From: Rhizobium phaseoli
GTDB taxonomy: Bacteria > Pseudomonadota > Alphaproteobacteria > Rhizobiales > Rhizobiaceae
Assembly: GCF_003985125.1 (NCBI RefSeq)
Contig: NZ_ML133567.1
Location: forward strand, 310,001-374,000
Reading direction: 5' to 3'
DNA length: 64,000 nucleotides
Shown here: piece after piece, positions 54,550-64,000 of the stretch
Numbering within the stretch: position 1 is the first letter of the stretch
Layout of the letters: every line of letters starts with the position of its first letter
The notes under the pieces: model-generated
Database searches by the model: none
What the model saw: the letters and a program-made list of their open reading frames with translations, nothing else
What the model was told of the DNA's origin: nothing
Translations under genes and position numbers: made by a program

Positions 54550-55861
54550 GGCTTCTCTTGTTCTGGTCGGCGCATTGATGGGTGCGACCGCGATGAGCGT
54601 CATTTACTCGGCAGGTGTGCCGGCAGAAGCGGCCGGATCCTCTACCTACAAGGAACTCTCGGTATTTGGCGACGTCTTCGAACGCGTGCGTGCGCAGTAC
54701 GTCACGCCGCCGGCCGAAGACAAGCTGATCGAGAATGCCATCAACGGCATGCTTTCCTCGCTCGATCCGCATTCGAGCTATATGAATGCGAAGGACGCCG
54801 AGGACATGCGCACCCAGACCAAGGGTGAGTTCGGCGGCCTCGGCATCGAAGTCACGATGGAAGACGAGCTCGTCAAGGTCATCACCCCGATCGACGATAC
54901 GCCCGCCGCCAAGGCCGGCGTTCTCGCCGGCGACTACATCTCCGAGATCGACGGCCAGTCCGTGCGCGGCCTGAAGCTGGAAGACGCGGTCGAGAAGATG
55001 CGCGGCGCCGTCAACACGCCGATCAAGCTGACGCTGATCCGCAAGGGCGCCGACAAGCCGATCGAGCTGACGATCGTCCGTGACGTCGTCGCCGTCCAGG
55101 CGGTCAAATCGCGCGTCGAGGACGATGTCGGTTACCTCCGCATCATCTCCTTCACCGAGAAGACCTATCCCGACATGGAAAAGGCGATCAAGAAGATCAA
55201 GGACACCGTTCCGGCCGACAAGCTGAAGGGTTACGTCCTCGACCTGCGCCTTAACCCGGGCGGCCTGCTCGACCAGGCGATCAATGTCTCCGACGCGCTG
55301 CTGCAGCGTGGCGAGGTCGTGTCGACCCGTGGCCGCAACCCGGATGAAACCCGCCGCTTCAATGCCGGTCCGGGCGACCTGACCGACGGCAAGCCGGTCA
55401 TCGTGCTGATCAACGGCGGTTCGGCCTCCGCATCGGAAATCGTAGCCGGCGCGCTTCAGGATCTGCGCCGCGCCACCGTTCTCGGCACGCGCTCCTTCGG
55501 CAAGGGTTCCGTCCAGACGATTATCCCGCTCGGTGAAAACGGCGCGCTACGCCTGACCACGGCGCTCTACTACACGCCGTCGGGCCGCTCGATCCAGGGC
55601 ACCGGCATCACCCCTGACATCAAGGTCGAAGAGCCGCTGCCGGAAGAACTGCAGGGCAAGATGGTGACCGAAGGTGAATCCAGCCTGCGCGGCCATATCA
55701 AGGGCCAGAGCGAAACCGATGAAGGTTCGGGCTCGGTTGCCTATGTGCCGCCGGATCCGAAGGATGACGTCCAGCTGAACTACGCGCTCGACCTCCTGCG
55801 CGGCAAGAAGACCGATCCGGCCTTTCCGCCGAACCCCGATAAGGCCGTCGTCGCCAAGTAA
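54539..55861 (+). CDS. ctpA: Carboxy-terminal processing peptidase (S41 family)
   Basis: The 440-residue protein has an N-terminal signal or anchor, a PDZ domain (about 85-165; GEFGGLGIEVTMEDELVKVI) and the S41 protease domain. The catalytic serine is in NGGSASASEIVAGAL and the lysine in GTRSFGKGSVQT. It processes periplasmic substrates, probably with the upstream EnvC-like protein in cell-wall turnover. ATG 54539 overlaps the envC-like gene; the upstream open frame is not coding. Confidence 0.95.
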   Translation: MIRRASLVLVGALMGATAMSVIYSAGVPAEAAGSSTYKELSVFGDVFERVRAQYVTPPAEDKLIENAINGMLSSLDPHSSYMNAKDAEDMRTQTKGEFGGLGIEVTMEDELVKVITPIDDTPAAKAGVLAGDYISEIDGQSVRGLKLEDAVEKMRGAVNTPIKLTLIRKGADKPIELTIVRDVVAVQAVKSRVEDDVGYLRIISFTEKTYPDMEKAIKKIKDTVPADKLKGYVLDLRLNPGGLLDQAINVSDALLQRGEVVSTRGRNPDETRRFNAGPGDLTDGKPVIVLINGGSASASEIVAGALQDLRRATVLGTRSFGKGSVQTIIPLGENGALRLTTALYYTPSGRSIQGTGITPDIKVEEPLPEELQGKMVTEGESSLRGHIKGQSETDEGSGSVAYVPPDPKDDVQLNYALDLLRGKKTDPAFPPNPDKAVVAK

Positions 55862-55938
55862 TTGATCATCGCAAGGCCGGGCACCCGCCCGGCCTTGACC
55901 CTTTCTGCTGTTTCCCGGTTTTGGAGCGGGCGAGAAAA

Positions 55939-57129
55939 TTGGGAACGGACCTGCATGCGCCTTTGGGGCGCAACCGCAAAACCGGTAGCCGGCGTCCTGG
56001 TGTGCTGCGCCTCGGGCGTATTGCTGCCAGTCTGTGCCTTTTCGCGATAGGCGGCTTTTCTCTCTATACCGCCTTTCGGGGCGAGGGGCTGGAGCGCGCC
56101 AAACCGCCGGCGACCGAACAGGCCGCAAGCCAGACTCTCAGCAAGCCGCCGACGGCCACTGCCGACCAGGCGGCAAACGGCATGCCACGCGCCGATCCGC
56201 GCTCGGGCGCCAATGTCGAACAGATGATCACCGGCGATGGCTCCGTCGTTACCAAATACAGTCCCCACCCGCGCGACGGCAGCGGACCGGTGCTGGTCGA
56301 TGCCATGCAGATCGGCCAGGATCCGCGCATGGCAGCCCAGCCCAATGAAGCGCTGCTCGAAGACACCGCGTTTGGCAGGCTGCCGATCGTCGGCCCCGAC
56401 GGGAGGCGGCCGATGGACCAATATGCTCGTCCCTCGTCCGGCGCACGCGGCATCCGCATTGCCATCGTGGTCAGCGGCCTCGGGCTCAGCCAGACGGGGA
56501 CGCAGCGCGCCATCGCCGAATTGCCGGAGGAAATCACCCTCGCCTTTGCTGCAAGCGGCAACAGCCTGCAGCGCTGGATGCAGGAGGCCCGCCGCGGCGG
56601 CCACGAGATTCTGCTGCAGGTGCCGCTCGAGCCATTTGATTACCCGGCCAATGATCCGGGTCCGGAGACGCTACTGACGTCGAAGCCAGTCGCCCGCAAC
56701 ATCGAGAACCTGCACAAGGCGATGGGCGAAATCACCAATTATACCGGCGTGATGAACTATCTCGGCGGCCGTTTCCTCTCCGACCCCGCCGCCATGGAAC
56801 CTGTTATGCGCGATATCGGCAAGCGCGGCCTGCTCTTCCTTGACGACGGCACGTCGGCCCAGTCGAAAACGGCGACGGTCGCCAGGGGCACCGAACTGCC
56901 TTATGCCTTTGCCGACCTGCAGCTGGACGGCCAGCTCGATATCAATGCCATTCTGAAAAAGCTCGACGAGCTCGAGCACATCGCCCGCAAGAATGGCCAG
57001 GCGATCGGCATCGCCTCGGCTTTCGACGAAAGCGTCGACGCCATCGCCAGATGGAGCGAGGAAGCGTCCATGCGCGGCATCGAGATCGTCGGCGTCGCGG
57101 CGCTTTCCAACGACCCGCGAAGCCCCTGA
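55939..57129 (+). CDS. Divergent polysaccharide deacetylase family protein (YibQ-like)
   Basis: About 396 residues. A single hydrophobic segment (about 22-45) anchors it or serves as signal. A low-complexity region precedes the divergent deacetylase (DUF610) domain (about 175-390; IRIAIVVSGLGLSQTGTQRA, LLQVPLEPFDYPANDPGPET, LFLDDGTSAQSKTATVA). This gene usually follows envC-ctpA in proteobacteria and probably acts on peptidoglycan or another glycan. TTG 55939 and TTG 55921 are both possible starts. Confidence 0.88.
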   Translation: MGTDLHAPLGRNRKTGSRRPGVLRLGRIAASLCLFAIGGFSLYTAFRGEGLERAKPPATEQAASQTLSKPPTATADQAANGMPRADPRSGANVEQMITGDGSVVTKYSPHPRDGSGPVLVDAMQIGQDPRMAAQPNEALLEDTAFGRLPIVGPDGRRPMDQYARPSSGARGIRIAIVVSGLGLSQTGTQRAIAELPEEITLAFAASGNSLQRWMQEARRGGHEILLQVPLEPFDYPANDPGPETLLTSKPVARNIENLHKAMGEITNYTGVMNYLGGRFLSDPAAMEPVMRDIGKRGLLFLDDGTSAQSKTATVARGTELPYAFADLQLDGQLDINAILKKLDELEHIARKNGQAIGIASAFDESVDAIARWSEEASMRGIEIVGVAALSNDPRSP

Positions 57130-57153
57130 GACAATTTCTGAACGGAGAAGAAG

Positions 57154-57687
57154 ATGAGCCAGGCGACCGTGAAAGCCGAGGATCTGCCCTACCGTCCCTG
57201 CGTCGGCGTGGTGATCCTGAACCGCGATGGCCTGGTCTGGGCCGGGCGGCGGATCCCGGACGGCAATTCCGAATATGATGGCTCGCCGCAGCTGTGGCAG
57301 ATGCCGCAGGGCGGCATCGACAAAGGCGAGGATCCCTTGGATGCCGCCTATCGTGAGCTCTACGAGGAAACCGGCATCCGAACGGTGACCCTGCTGGCGG
57401 AAGCAAGAGACTGGATCAACTATGATCTGCCGCCGGCGCTGATCGGCATCGGATTGAAAGGGAAATTCCGCGGCCAGACGCAGCGCTGGTTCGCCTTCCG
57501 CTTCGAGGGCGACGAAAGCGAGATCGCCATCAACCCGCCGCCGGGCGGTCATGATCCGGAATTCGATGCCTGGGAATGGAAGCCGATGCAGGAACTGTCG
57601 GACCTGATCGTCCCTTTCAAGCGCGCCGTCTATGACCAGGTAATCGCCGAGTTCCGGCATCTGGCGACGCTGCAGTCGGAAGACTGA
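57154..57687 (+). CDS. rppH: RNA pyrophosphohydrolase (Nudix)
   Basis: The 177-residue protein carries the full Nudix box [20 protein letters not shown] followed by TGI, and the start segment [19 protein letters not shown] typical of RppH. It removes pyrophosphate from 5'-triphosphate RNA and so triggers decay. ATG 57154 follows GGAGAAG. Confidence 0.95.
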   Translation: MSQATVKAEDLPYRPCVGVVILNRDGLVWAGRRIPDGNSEYDGSPQLWQMPQGGIDKGEDPLDAAYRELYEETGIRTVTLLAEARDWINYDLPPALIGIGLKGKFRGQTQRWFAFRFEGDESEIAINPPPGGHDPEFDAWEWKPMQELSDLIVPFKRAVYDQVIAEFRHLATLQSED

Positions 57688-57716
57688 CCCGGCTGCTTGC
57701 CGCCGCAAGATAGATT

Positions 57717-57744
57717 GAAAAAACCGGCCGCGCGGAGCGGCCGG
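57717..57744 (-). terminator. Rho-independent terminator of the bfd-bfr operon
   Basis: CCGGCCGC (57724-57731) pairs with GCGGCCGG (57737-57744). On the minus strand the stem is followed by six T residues (57718-57723). It is 15 bases after the bfr stop. Confidence 0.85.
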
Positions 57745-57758
57745 CATTCCCGTCCGAA

Positions 57759-58244
57759 TTATTCGGCTTCGTCGGCGGAATCGGCGTTGAGCTGGCCGTA
57801 TTTGCTCTCGCCGATTTTCTCGAGCAGGTCGAGCTGCGTTTCGAGGAAGTCGATATGGCCTTCCTCATCCGCCAGCAGTTCTTCGAAAAGTTTCATGGAA
57901 ACGTAGTCGCCGGCCTCGGAACAAATATCGCGCGACTTCTTGTAGGCGGTGCGGGCGTCATATTCGCCGGCCAGATCGGCTTCCAGCACTTCCTTGACAT
58001 TCTGGCCGATGCGCAGGGGCGCGAGTGTCTGCAGGTTGGGATGACCTTCGAGGAAGATGATGCGCGCGACAAGCCTGTCGGCATGGTGCATCTCTTCGAT
58101 GGATTCGGCGCGTTCCTTCTTGGCGAGCTTGGTGTAGCCCCAGTCCTCGAGCAGCCGATAATGAACCCAATATTGATTGACCGCCCCGAGCTCGAGGAAC
58201 AGTGCCTCGTTAAGCCGCTCGATGACCTTTTTGTCGCCTTTCAA
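57759..58244 (-). CDS. bfr: Bacterioferritin
   Basis: The 161-residue protein begins [20 protein letters not shown] (TTG 58244 with AGGAGAG seven bases upstream), the standard Bfr start. Ferroxidase and haem ligands are visible: Glu in [10 protein letters not shown], the [10 protein letters not shown] segment with the haem methionine, [10 protein letters not shown] and [13 protein letters not shown]. It stores iron in a 24-mer. It overlaps the ferredoxin gene bfd by 35 bases, and Bfd is the electron donor for iron release. Confidence 0.95.
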   Translation of the reverse strand: MKGDKKVIERLNEALFLELGAVNQYWVHYRLLEDWGYTKLAKKERAESIEEMHHADRLVARIIFLEGHPNLQTLAPLRIGQNVKEVLEADLAGEYDARTAYKKSRDICSEAGDYVSMKLFEELLADEEGHIDFLETQLDLLEKIGESKYGQLNADSADEAE

Positions 58245-58521
58245 TGTCCGCTCTCCTGTTTTCCTCATGGAACTGCTTCAAGCGTGACATGAAATCAAAT
58301 ATTTCCGTCTCAGTCGAGTGGCGACGGGCGTGATATTCCTCGGTCGTCTGAATGATGATATCGACCACATTAGGGAAGCAGCCACAGCAACGGCCGCGTT
58401 TTTCCATCGCGTGGTAGACCTTTGCAGGCACGATAAGCTGCCAACAATCTTCGTCGAGAAGGTTAGTGATAACCTCCCGGATTTCCTTGTCGGTTATATA
58501 ATTGCAGCTGCAGACAAGCAC
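58210..58521 (-). CDS. bfd: Bacterioferritin-associated ferredoxin
   Basis: The 103-residue [2Fe-2S] protein starts [14 protein letters not shown] at GTG 58521; the cluster cysteines are CSC near the start and CGC in the CCGCFPNV segment. It reduces the bacterioferritin core to mobilise iron. The C-terminal tail ([13 protein letters not shown]) is longer than in E. coli. No in-frame ATG exists near the start. Confidence 0.88.
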   Translation of the reverse strand: MLVCSCNYITDKEIREVITNLLDEDCWQLIVPAKVYHAMEKRGRCCGCFPNVVDIIIQTTEEYHARRHSTETEIFDFMSRLKQFHEENRRADIERRQKGHRAA

Positions 58522-58671
58522 GTCTTCATTCCAAACATGACACTGACTATCGTGTTTTCTGCTAAAGAAGACGGTGGCTGTCAAGAAAAAATTCGAGTCC
58601 GGCTCCGTCGGCAGCAGCGATGGGCGTAATCTGTTGCAAATTGTATGGTCACGAAAGATGACCAGACGATC

Positions 58672-58742
58672 CCGATCGTGCTCGCATGATCCGATCGTGC
58701 TCATCCGATCGTGCGGGCATGATCCCATCATGCCGGCATGAT
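58672..58742. repeat. Cluster of short repeats upstream of bfd
   Basis: CCGATCGTGC occurs at 58672-58681, 58691-58700 and 58705-58714, and GCATGAT recurs three times between 58684 and 58742. The cluster lies between the dnaE2 stop and the bfd start. Confidence 0.55.
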
Positions 58743-58761
58743 TTCGATCGGCGCGACAAGT

Positions 58762-61700
58762 TCAATGAAAATTGCGCCCGCGCGGCATGACCTGGGCGGT
58801 TTCCGCCACGCCCGCATGACGGCCTTCGGCAATCATGCGTTTTTCCAATCCCGCCCCTTTGCGCACCTCCGCCGCCTGCCGCGGGTCGCCTCCCGGTCTC
58901 AATACCTCGTCCGACCGCTCGCAGGCGCCGAAACGGCGGGCCTCGCGTTGCAGGATGCCAAGCGCCGGCGTCATGTCCTCGATATGCTCGACGACGGTAT
59001 GGATCACCCCGCTATGGCTTTGCAGCCTGCCGCGGATTTTCACGAGCCTAGCTCCCATGACGACTGCCCGGTATTTGTCGAACATTGCGTTCCAGACGAT
59101 CGCATTGGCAACGCCGGTTTCATCCTCCAGCGTCATGAAGATCACGCCTTTGGCCGAACCCGGGCGCTGCCGCACCAGCACCAGACCGGCAATCGTCACC
59201 CTCTTGCCGTTGGGCACGCTGAGAAGATCGACATTGCGGGTGATGCCCGCCTTTCGCAATTCCTCCCGCAGAAACGAGACGGGATGCGCTTTCAGCGACA
59301 GGGAAAGATAACGATAGTCCTCGATCACCTGTTCGCCCGGTAGCATATCGGGCAACTTCGCCGCGGGTTCGGGCTGAAGGTCGATATGACGAACCTGTTC
59401 GAAAAGAGGCAGTTCTTCGGCCGCACTCTTCACATCCAGTGCCCGCACAGCCCAAAGCGCTTCCCGGCGCGACAGATGGATGGATCGGAATGCATCCGCG
59501 TCCGCCAGTCGCTCGATGACGGATTTCGGCAGACCGGATCGCAGCCAGAGATCGCGCACCGAACCATATCCTTGCCCTCGATTGCCGACGAGCCGTTTCA
59601 TATCGTCTGACGAGAGACCTTTGATCTGCCGGAAACCCAGCCGCACCGCATGCCGGGTCTTGATGATCTCCCGCATTTGCCCATGCCGGAAATCGACGGT
59701 CTTTCGGTCGAAGACAGCCTCTTCCAACGTACAGTCCCATTCGGATTCATTGATGTCGACCGCCAGGATCCTCACCCCATGTTCGCGTGCATCCCGCACC
59801 AGCTGAGCCGGCGCGTAGAATCCCATCGGCTGGGAATTCAGCATGGCCGCGCAGAAGACATCGGGATAATAGGCCTTGAGCCATGAAGAGGCATAGACAA
59901 GCAGTGCAAAGGACGCGGCATGGCTTTCCGGAAAGCCATATTCACCGAAGCCTTTGATCTGATTGAAGCATTGCTTTGCGAACTCGGGATCGTAATTCTT
60001 TGAGACCATTCCCTCGATGAACCGCTTCTCGAAATCGCCGATCGTACCGGTCCGCTTGAATGTCGCCATTGCTCTGCGAAGCTTGTCGGCTTCTGCCGGC
60101 CTGAAGCCTGCAGCGGTGATTGCGATCTGCATCGCCTGCTCCTGAAACAAGGGGACGCCGAGGGTTCTTTCGAGGACCGCTTCCAGTTCCTTGCTTGGAT
60201 ATTCCACTGGAATATTCCTGGCCCGCTGCTCCCGGCGTTTCAGATAGGGATGGACCATATCGCCCTGGATCGGCCCCGGCCGGACGATCGCCACCTCGAT
60301 GACGAGGTCGTAGAAAATCTTCGGCTTCAGGCGCGGCAGCATGCTCATCTGCGCTCGGCTTTCGATCTGGAAGACGCCAAGCGTATCGGCCCGGCCCATC
60401 ATCTCATAGACCGGCTTGCCCTCGTCCCCATGCTCCCTGTTGCCGAGGTCTGCGAGCGTCTTCTTGACATCATAATGCAGTTCAAGCAGCGAAAAGGCCT
60501 TCCGCAGACAGGTCAGCATGCCGAGCGCCAGCACATCCACTTTGAGGATCTTGACGTTGTCGAGATCGTCTTTATCCCATTCGATCATGTAGCGATCCGG
60601 CATCGCCGTCTTCATGATCGGCACGACCTCGTCGAGCCGGTCCCGCGTGATGACGAAGCCGCCGACATGCTGGGTGAGGTGGCGCGGGAAGCCGAGAAGC
60701 TCGGAAGCATATTGCAACACGTTCTGGGTCACTGGATCCTTGACATCGAGACCGGCCGCCTTGGCATCCCGATCGGAGAGATTGTCCTCCGACCAACCCC
60801 AGACGAGGCTGCTGATCGCCGACTGAACATCCTCCGACAGGCCGAAAGCCTTGGCGACCTCGCGGCCGGCCGAACGGGTGCGATAGGTGGTCACTCCCGC
60901 CGTCAGCCCGGCATGGTCGATGCCATATCGTCGGTAGATGAACTGGATGACTTCCTCACGCCGGTCGTGCTCGAAATCGACGTCGATATCCGGCGGCTCG
61001 TCCCGGTCCATCGAAATGAAACGGTCGAAGAGAAGTGTGCTCTTTTGAGGGTCGACTTCCGTGATTTCAAGGCAATAGCAGATGACCGAATTGGCCGCCG
61101 ATCCGCGTCCCTGGCACAAAACCTTGAGGTCATAACGGGCGTGCTGAATGATCCTGTGAACCGTCAGGAAGTAGGAGGCGTAGTTCTTATCGCCGATGAG
61201 TTTCAGTTCATAATCGATCTGCTTCGCCACCTTGGATGGGACACCCTGCGGATAGCGCTTTGCGGCTCCCGCCCTCGTCAGCCTCTCGAGGGTCTCCTGC
61301 GGCGTTTCGCCGGGATCGTTTTCAGACGGGTAATTGTGCTGCAGCTCCTTCAGCGAAAAGCTCAGCTTGCCAAAAAAGACCTGCGTATTTTCGACCGCAT
61401 CGGGATAATCGCCGAAGATCCGGACCATTTCACGTGAATCCTTGAGGTAGCGCTCGGCATTCGGCGCCAGCAGGAATCCGGCTTGTGATATCTGCACATG
61501 CTCCCGGATCGCGATCACGACATCTGAAAGCGGCCGGCGTTCGGGATGGTGGTAAAGCGGCTGGTTGGTCGCAATTAACGGCACGCGATTTCGGGCGGCA
61601 AGCATGGCAAGCACTGCAAACACCTGCCTGTCGCGACCGTCATAGGCCGGCGCCAGCACCATAAAAAAAGCCTTGCGGAAACGTCTGCGAAACCGCTCCA

Positions 61701-62220
61701 GATAATCCTCCAGCGCAGTCTGGCCCGCCTGGCTCTCGACAAGGGTACGATCGGCAACGAGGGCAAGCATCATCTCGTCCCCCCATTCCATGAGCTCCGC
61801 TTCCGTCAGGATGCAGCTTCCCTTGACCGCTTCCTCCTTCAGATTGCCGGCGCTGAGAAGGCGGCAGAGGTTTGCCCAGCCTCGCCGATTGCATGGGTAG
61901 GCGAGGATATCCGGCGTGTCGTCGGAAAAGACGAGACGGGCGCCCGGCTGTATCCGGATTGGATGGAAAATCCTTTCCTTTTTTCCGGTCTTCTCCGCTT
62001 CGGCCAGGATCGCATCTCTGTTCTTGTATCTCTCCTCGATCTGTTCCGCCTGCGCATGCGCACGCACGACGCCGGCAACCGAATTCCGGTCCGCGATTCC
62101 CAGACCGCCGAGCCGGAGATGAGCGGCCTGCAAGACCATCTCTTCCGGGCTGGAGGCGCCTTCGAGGAAGGAGAAATTCGTCCTCGCGCCGATCTCGAAA
62201 AATGCGCGCTCGCCCTTCAT
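58762..62220 (-). CDS. dnaE2: Error-prone DNA polymerase DnaE2 (ImuC)
   Basis: The 1152-residue C-family polymerase has an N-terminal PHP domain (about 1-210; [28 protein letters not shown]), the palm with catalytic acidic residues in [17 protein letters not shown], and a C-terminal OB-fold (about 985-1075; [20 protein letters not shown]). It performs damage-induced mutagenic synthesis with ImuA and ImuB. ATG 62220 overlaps the imuB stop by four bases. It is somewhat longer at the C-terminus than typical. Confidence 0.96.
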   Translation of the reverse strand: MKGERAFFEIGARTNFSFLEGASSPEEMVLQAAHLRLGGLGIADRNSVAGVVRAHAQAEQIEERYKNRDAILAEAEKTGKKERIFHPIRIQPGARLVFSDDTPDILAYPCNRRGWANLCRLLSAGNLKEEAVKGSCILTEAELMEWGDEMMLALVADRTLVESQAGQTALEDYLERFRRRFRKAFFMVLAPAYDGRDRQVFAVLAMLAARNRVPLIATNQPLYHHPERRPLSDVVIAIREHVQISQAGFLLAPNAERYLKDSREMVRIFGDYPDAVENTQVFFGKLSFSLKELQHNYPSENDPGETPQETLERLTRAGAAKRYPQGVPSKVAKQIDYELKLIGDKNYASYFLTVHRIIQHARYDLKVLCQGRGSAANSVICYCLEITEVDPQKSTLLFDRFISMDRDEPPDIDVDFEHDRREEVIQFIYRRYGIDHAGLTAGVTTYRTRSAGREVAKAFGLSEDVQSAISSLVWGWSEDNLSDRDAKAAGLDVKDPVTQNVLQYASELLGFPRHLTQHVGGFVITRDRLDEVVPIMKTAMPDRYMIEWDKDDLDNVKILKVDVLALGMLTCLRKAFSLLELHYDVKKTLADLGNREHGDEGKPVYEMMGRADTLGVFQIESRAQMSMLPRLKPKIFYDLVIEVAIVRPGPIQGDMVHPYLKRREQRARNIPVEYPSKELEAVLERTLGVPLFQEQAMQIAITAAGFRPAEADKLRRAMATFKRTGTIGDFEKRFIEGMVSKNYDPEFAKQCFNQIKGFGEYGFPESHAASFALLVYASSWLKAYYPDVFCAAMLNSQPMGFYAPAQLVRDAREHGVRILAVDINESEWDCTLEEAVFDRKTVDFRHGQMREIIKTRHAVRLGFRQIKGLSSDDMKRLVGNRGQGYGSVRDLWLRSGLPKSVIERLADADAFRSIHLSRREALWAVRALDVKSAAEELPLFEQVRHIDLQPEPAAKLPDMLPGEQVIEDYRYLSLSLKAHPVSFLREELRKAGITRNVDLLSVPNGKRVTIAGLVLVRQRPGSAKGVIFMTLEDETGVANAIVWNAMFDKYRAVVMGARLVKIRGRLQSHSGVIHTVVEHIEDMTPALGILQREARRFGACERSDEVLRPGGDPRQAAEVRKGAGLEKRMIAEGRHAGVAETAQVMPRGRNFH

Positions 62221-63830
62221 GCAAACACCCCGTGCATGAACCAGCGGGGATCGAGTTCCCGGCCATAGAAACCTCGACGATAGATCCAGAAGCGATGGCC
62301 GCTCTCGTCCTCGATGCGGAAATAATCGCGCGCCTCCGCGTCACTTCCGTCGATCCACCATTCCATGGCAATCCGCTCCGGACCTTCGCTTTTTGCCACT
62401 TGATGCTGCATGCGCCGCCAGCGAAAGATTTGCGGCGGACCATCGGGCACTTCGGCGAGCACAGTCTCGACAGGCTCCGGCGTTGCAAACAGCCGCAACG
62501 GGCGCTCTTGGCGGAAAGGAAGAACCCCCTTCGGCTCGGCTTTCCCCCGTCTGGAAAGATTGTCCATCGCCGGAACCGCGATGACGGCGCGTTCCGGCAC
62601 ATGGCTCTCCCGAAGTTGGAAACTTTGCAGACAATCCTCACCCAGCCGGGCGGAGACACGGTCGACGAAAGCCGAAAGGGAGATTTCTCCCTGACGATCG
62701 CCTTCGAAATCAGCCTGCGCTTCATTGAAGGGATCATGCCGCACCACATTCAGCCGCACGATCTCGAAGCCATAACCGGCATCGAGATCGTCATAGACCG
62801 CCTGCAGGCGCTCGGAAAAAAGCCCGGCGATAAATTTCGGTTCGCGAAGCGGCTGCGAAGCGCCGACGGAAATACGGAAGACCCTGCCGTCGACGCGGAA
62901 GAGCACCAATTCGAACACTCGCCCGCCGGCGCCGCGTGCCTCCAGCGACGGCTGCAGCGACACAGCGACCTGCCGGGTGACGGCAAGGATCTGTTCTTCC
63001 GTTCCGATCGGCTCGATCAGGCGGCTTTCGGCCGAAAGGCTGGCGACGGGACGACGGGGCGAAACCGCTTCCTCTTCATGTCCCAGCGCCTGGTCGAGAC
63101 GCAGAAGCAATTCCGGCCCGAACCGGCGGGTCAATGGCGCTCGCGGCGCATTGATGACGTCGCCGATATATTTCAGGCCGAGCTTCTTCAGCGCATCGAC
63201 GGTTTGCCCCTGCAGCCGCAAAGCTGCGATCGGCAAGGACATCAGCACTTGCTCCGCCTCCTCATTCTCGATCACGCCGCTTTGTCCGAAGCGCGACACC
63301 GCCCAGGAAAGACCCGGCGACGATGAGATCGCGCCCCGCGCATCGATCCCCATATGAAACAGCCGCGACAGAACATCCTTGAGAAGCGCCTTTTCGCCGC
63401 CGAAGAGATGCGTGCAGCCGGTAATGTCGAGAAACAGGCCGTCCCTGCCGTCGAACGCCACCAAAGGCGTATACCGGTCGCACCAGTCGGAAATGGCTTC
63501 CAGTAGCCGGCGGTCGGCCGCCGGATCCTCTTCCACCACATCGAGCGTCGGATACATGGCGCGCGCTTCGGCGACGCCCTGTTCCTTCTTCAGCCCCAGC
63601 CGCTCGGCCAATTCGTCCAGTGCCGTCAGCCGCATGGCATTGTTGAGCTTGCCCGAACAGACGATGGACGGCGCCTCAGGACGCCCTTTCGAACGCCAGG
63701 AGGGCCCCCATCGCCTGCGGGCGATACGATCGGTTGACAGATGCGGGAAGCTGAGCGCCAGAATGCGCTGACTGTTCGCCTGGAGGACGAAGGAGGTTTG
63801 GTTCGGTGACAGGGAAAAATTCGTGTTCAT
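62217..63830 (-). CDS. imuB: Y-family polymerase-like protein ImuB
   Basis: The 537-residue protein has the Y-family fold ([40 protein letters not shown]), with catalytic acidic residues not fully retained, as usual in ImuB; it is thought to be the beta-clamp-binding hub of the mutasome. ATG 63830 is the first in-frame methionine giving a sensible protein. It overlaps the imuA frame by about 155 bases and dnaE2 by four. It belongs to the SOS-regulated cassette. Confidence 0.92.
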   Translation of the reverse strand: MNTNFSLSPNQTSFVLQANSQRILALSFPHLSTDRIARRRWGPSWRSKGRPEAPSIVCSGKLNNAMRLTALDELAERLGLKKEQGVAEARAMYPTLDVVEEDPAADRRLLEAISDWCDRYTPLVAFDGRDGLFLDITGCTHLFGGEKALLKDVLSRLFHMGIDARGAISSSPGLSWAVSRFGQSGVIENEEAEQVLMSLPIAALRLQGQTVDALKKLGLKYIGDVINAPRAPLTRRFGPELLLRLDQALGHEEEAVSPRRPVASLSAESRLIEPIGTEEQILAVTRQVAVSLQPSLEARGAGGRVFELVLFRVDGRVFRISVGASQPLREPKFIAGLFSERLQAVYDDLDAGYGFEIVRLNVVRHDPFNEAQADFEGDRQGEISLSAFVDRVSARLGEDCLQSFQLRESHVPERAVIAVPAMDNLSRRGKAEPKGVLPFRQERPLRLFATPEPVETVLAEVPDGPPQIFRWRRMQHQVAKSEGPERIAMEWWIDGSDAEARDYFRIEDESGHRFWIYRRGFYGRELDPRWFMHGVFA

Positions 63831-64000
63831 GGGGGTTCCACTCCAGGAGAAAGGAGAGCGGGGCCGGATTGCGGCTCTTCTCCAGTGTGAGACGGAAAAT
63901 CGGATTGCCGATACTGCCGGCAAGCTTCGATCCATCCGGCAACGGCCGCAGACCTGACGGTCCCGGTTCGACATGCAGGCGCAAGGCCGCACTGCTGGCC
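63676..64000 (-). CDS. imuA: ImuA (RecA-like mutagenesis protein), C-terminal part
   Basis: The frame is open to the window edge, so only the last 107 codons are present. The segment RLTLEKSRNPAPLSFLLEWN, just before the tail, fits the C-terminal beta-rich region of ImuA, and the position before imuB-dnaE2 is the standard cassette order. The stop lies well inside imuB, which makes an unusually long overlap of about 155 bases. Confidence 0.7.
   Translation of the reverse strand, partial: ASSAALRLHVEPGPSGLRPLPDGSKLAGSIGNPIFRLTLEKSRNPAPLSFLLEWNPHEHEFFPVTEPNLLRPPGEQSAHSGAQLPASVNRSYRPQAMGALLAFERAS

Noticed and set aside
61421..61440. Second parS-like sequence in dnaE2
   Set aside because: Only the TTTCACGTGAA core matches; about 12 of 16 positions fit, which can occur by chance in coding sequence.

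Overview
The window looks like a chromosomal segment of a Rhizobium of the R. leguminosarum/R. etli type. The grounds are a G+C-rich coding bias, the order rplU-rpmA-obgE-proB-proA-nadD and then rsfS-rlmH-envC-ctpA-rppH, an imuA-imuB-dnaE2 cassette, RIME-type and other rhizobial palindromic repeats, a candidate RirA box, and what appears to be an alpha-r14 small RNA with anti-Shine-Dalgarno loops. A near-consensus parS palindrome at 52967-52982 fits a position in the origin-proximal part of the chromosome. Species assignment rests on recollection of gene order and protein sequences, not on a database search.

Layout. 1-4775: end of an aldose 1-epimerase gene, then a GlcNAc/amino-sugar operon (GntR regulator, SIS deaminase-like protein, nagA, second SIS protein). 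4822-9415: a minus-strand polar amino-acid ABC transporter operon ending in a DadA-like oxidoreductase, divergent from an FCD-type GntR regulator. 9590-12418: efp divergent from epmA-epmB, the beta-lysylation module of EF-P. 12681-24363: the most unusual region. A carrier protein, an acyl-CoA-dehydrogenase-like protein, an amino acid:[carrier protein] ligase and a DUF1839 protein are followed on the same strand by a family-2 glycosidase, a glycosyltransferase, and a flippase fused to two alpha/beta-hydrolase domains; a convergent GT4 glycosyltransferase closes the region. 24488-30169: lysine catabolism (stand-alone Lrp/AsnC ligand domain, LysR regulator, 2-oxoadipate dioxygenase/decarboxylase, pipecolate-oxidase-like and semialdehyde dehydrogenase genes). 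30349-34148: ferric-iron ABC transporter. 34252-40474: glycoamylase-like (GH144-type) protein, M81 metallopeptidase, MFS transporter and LysR regulator, separated by repeats and a possible gene remnant. 40537-48061: tRNA-Ser(CGA), rplU, rpmA, two GNATs, an endonuclease/phosphatase-family protein, obgE, proB, proA, nadD. 48080-51708: small RNA and the molybdate operon modABC with a short modE. 51919-57687: rsfS, rlmH, envC-like, ctpA, divergent polysaccharide deacetylase, rppH. 57759-64000: bacterioferritin and its ferredoxin, then the dnaE2-imuB-imuA mutagenesis cassette, with imuA cut by the window end.

The best candidate for an incompletely described system is 12681-24363. An amino acid appears to be activated by a tRNA-synthetase-like ligase, loaded on a dedicated carrier protein, possibly oxidised by the dehydrogenase-like protein, and perhaps delivered to a glycan that is built and exported by the neighbouring genes. 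The ligase family itself is known from Bradyrhizobium and Agrobacterium. The link to glycan assembly and the flippase-hydrolase fusion are inferences from gene order.
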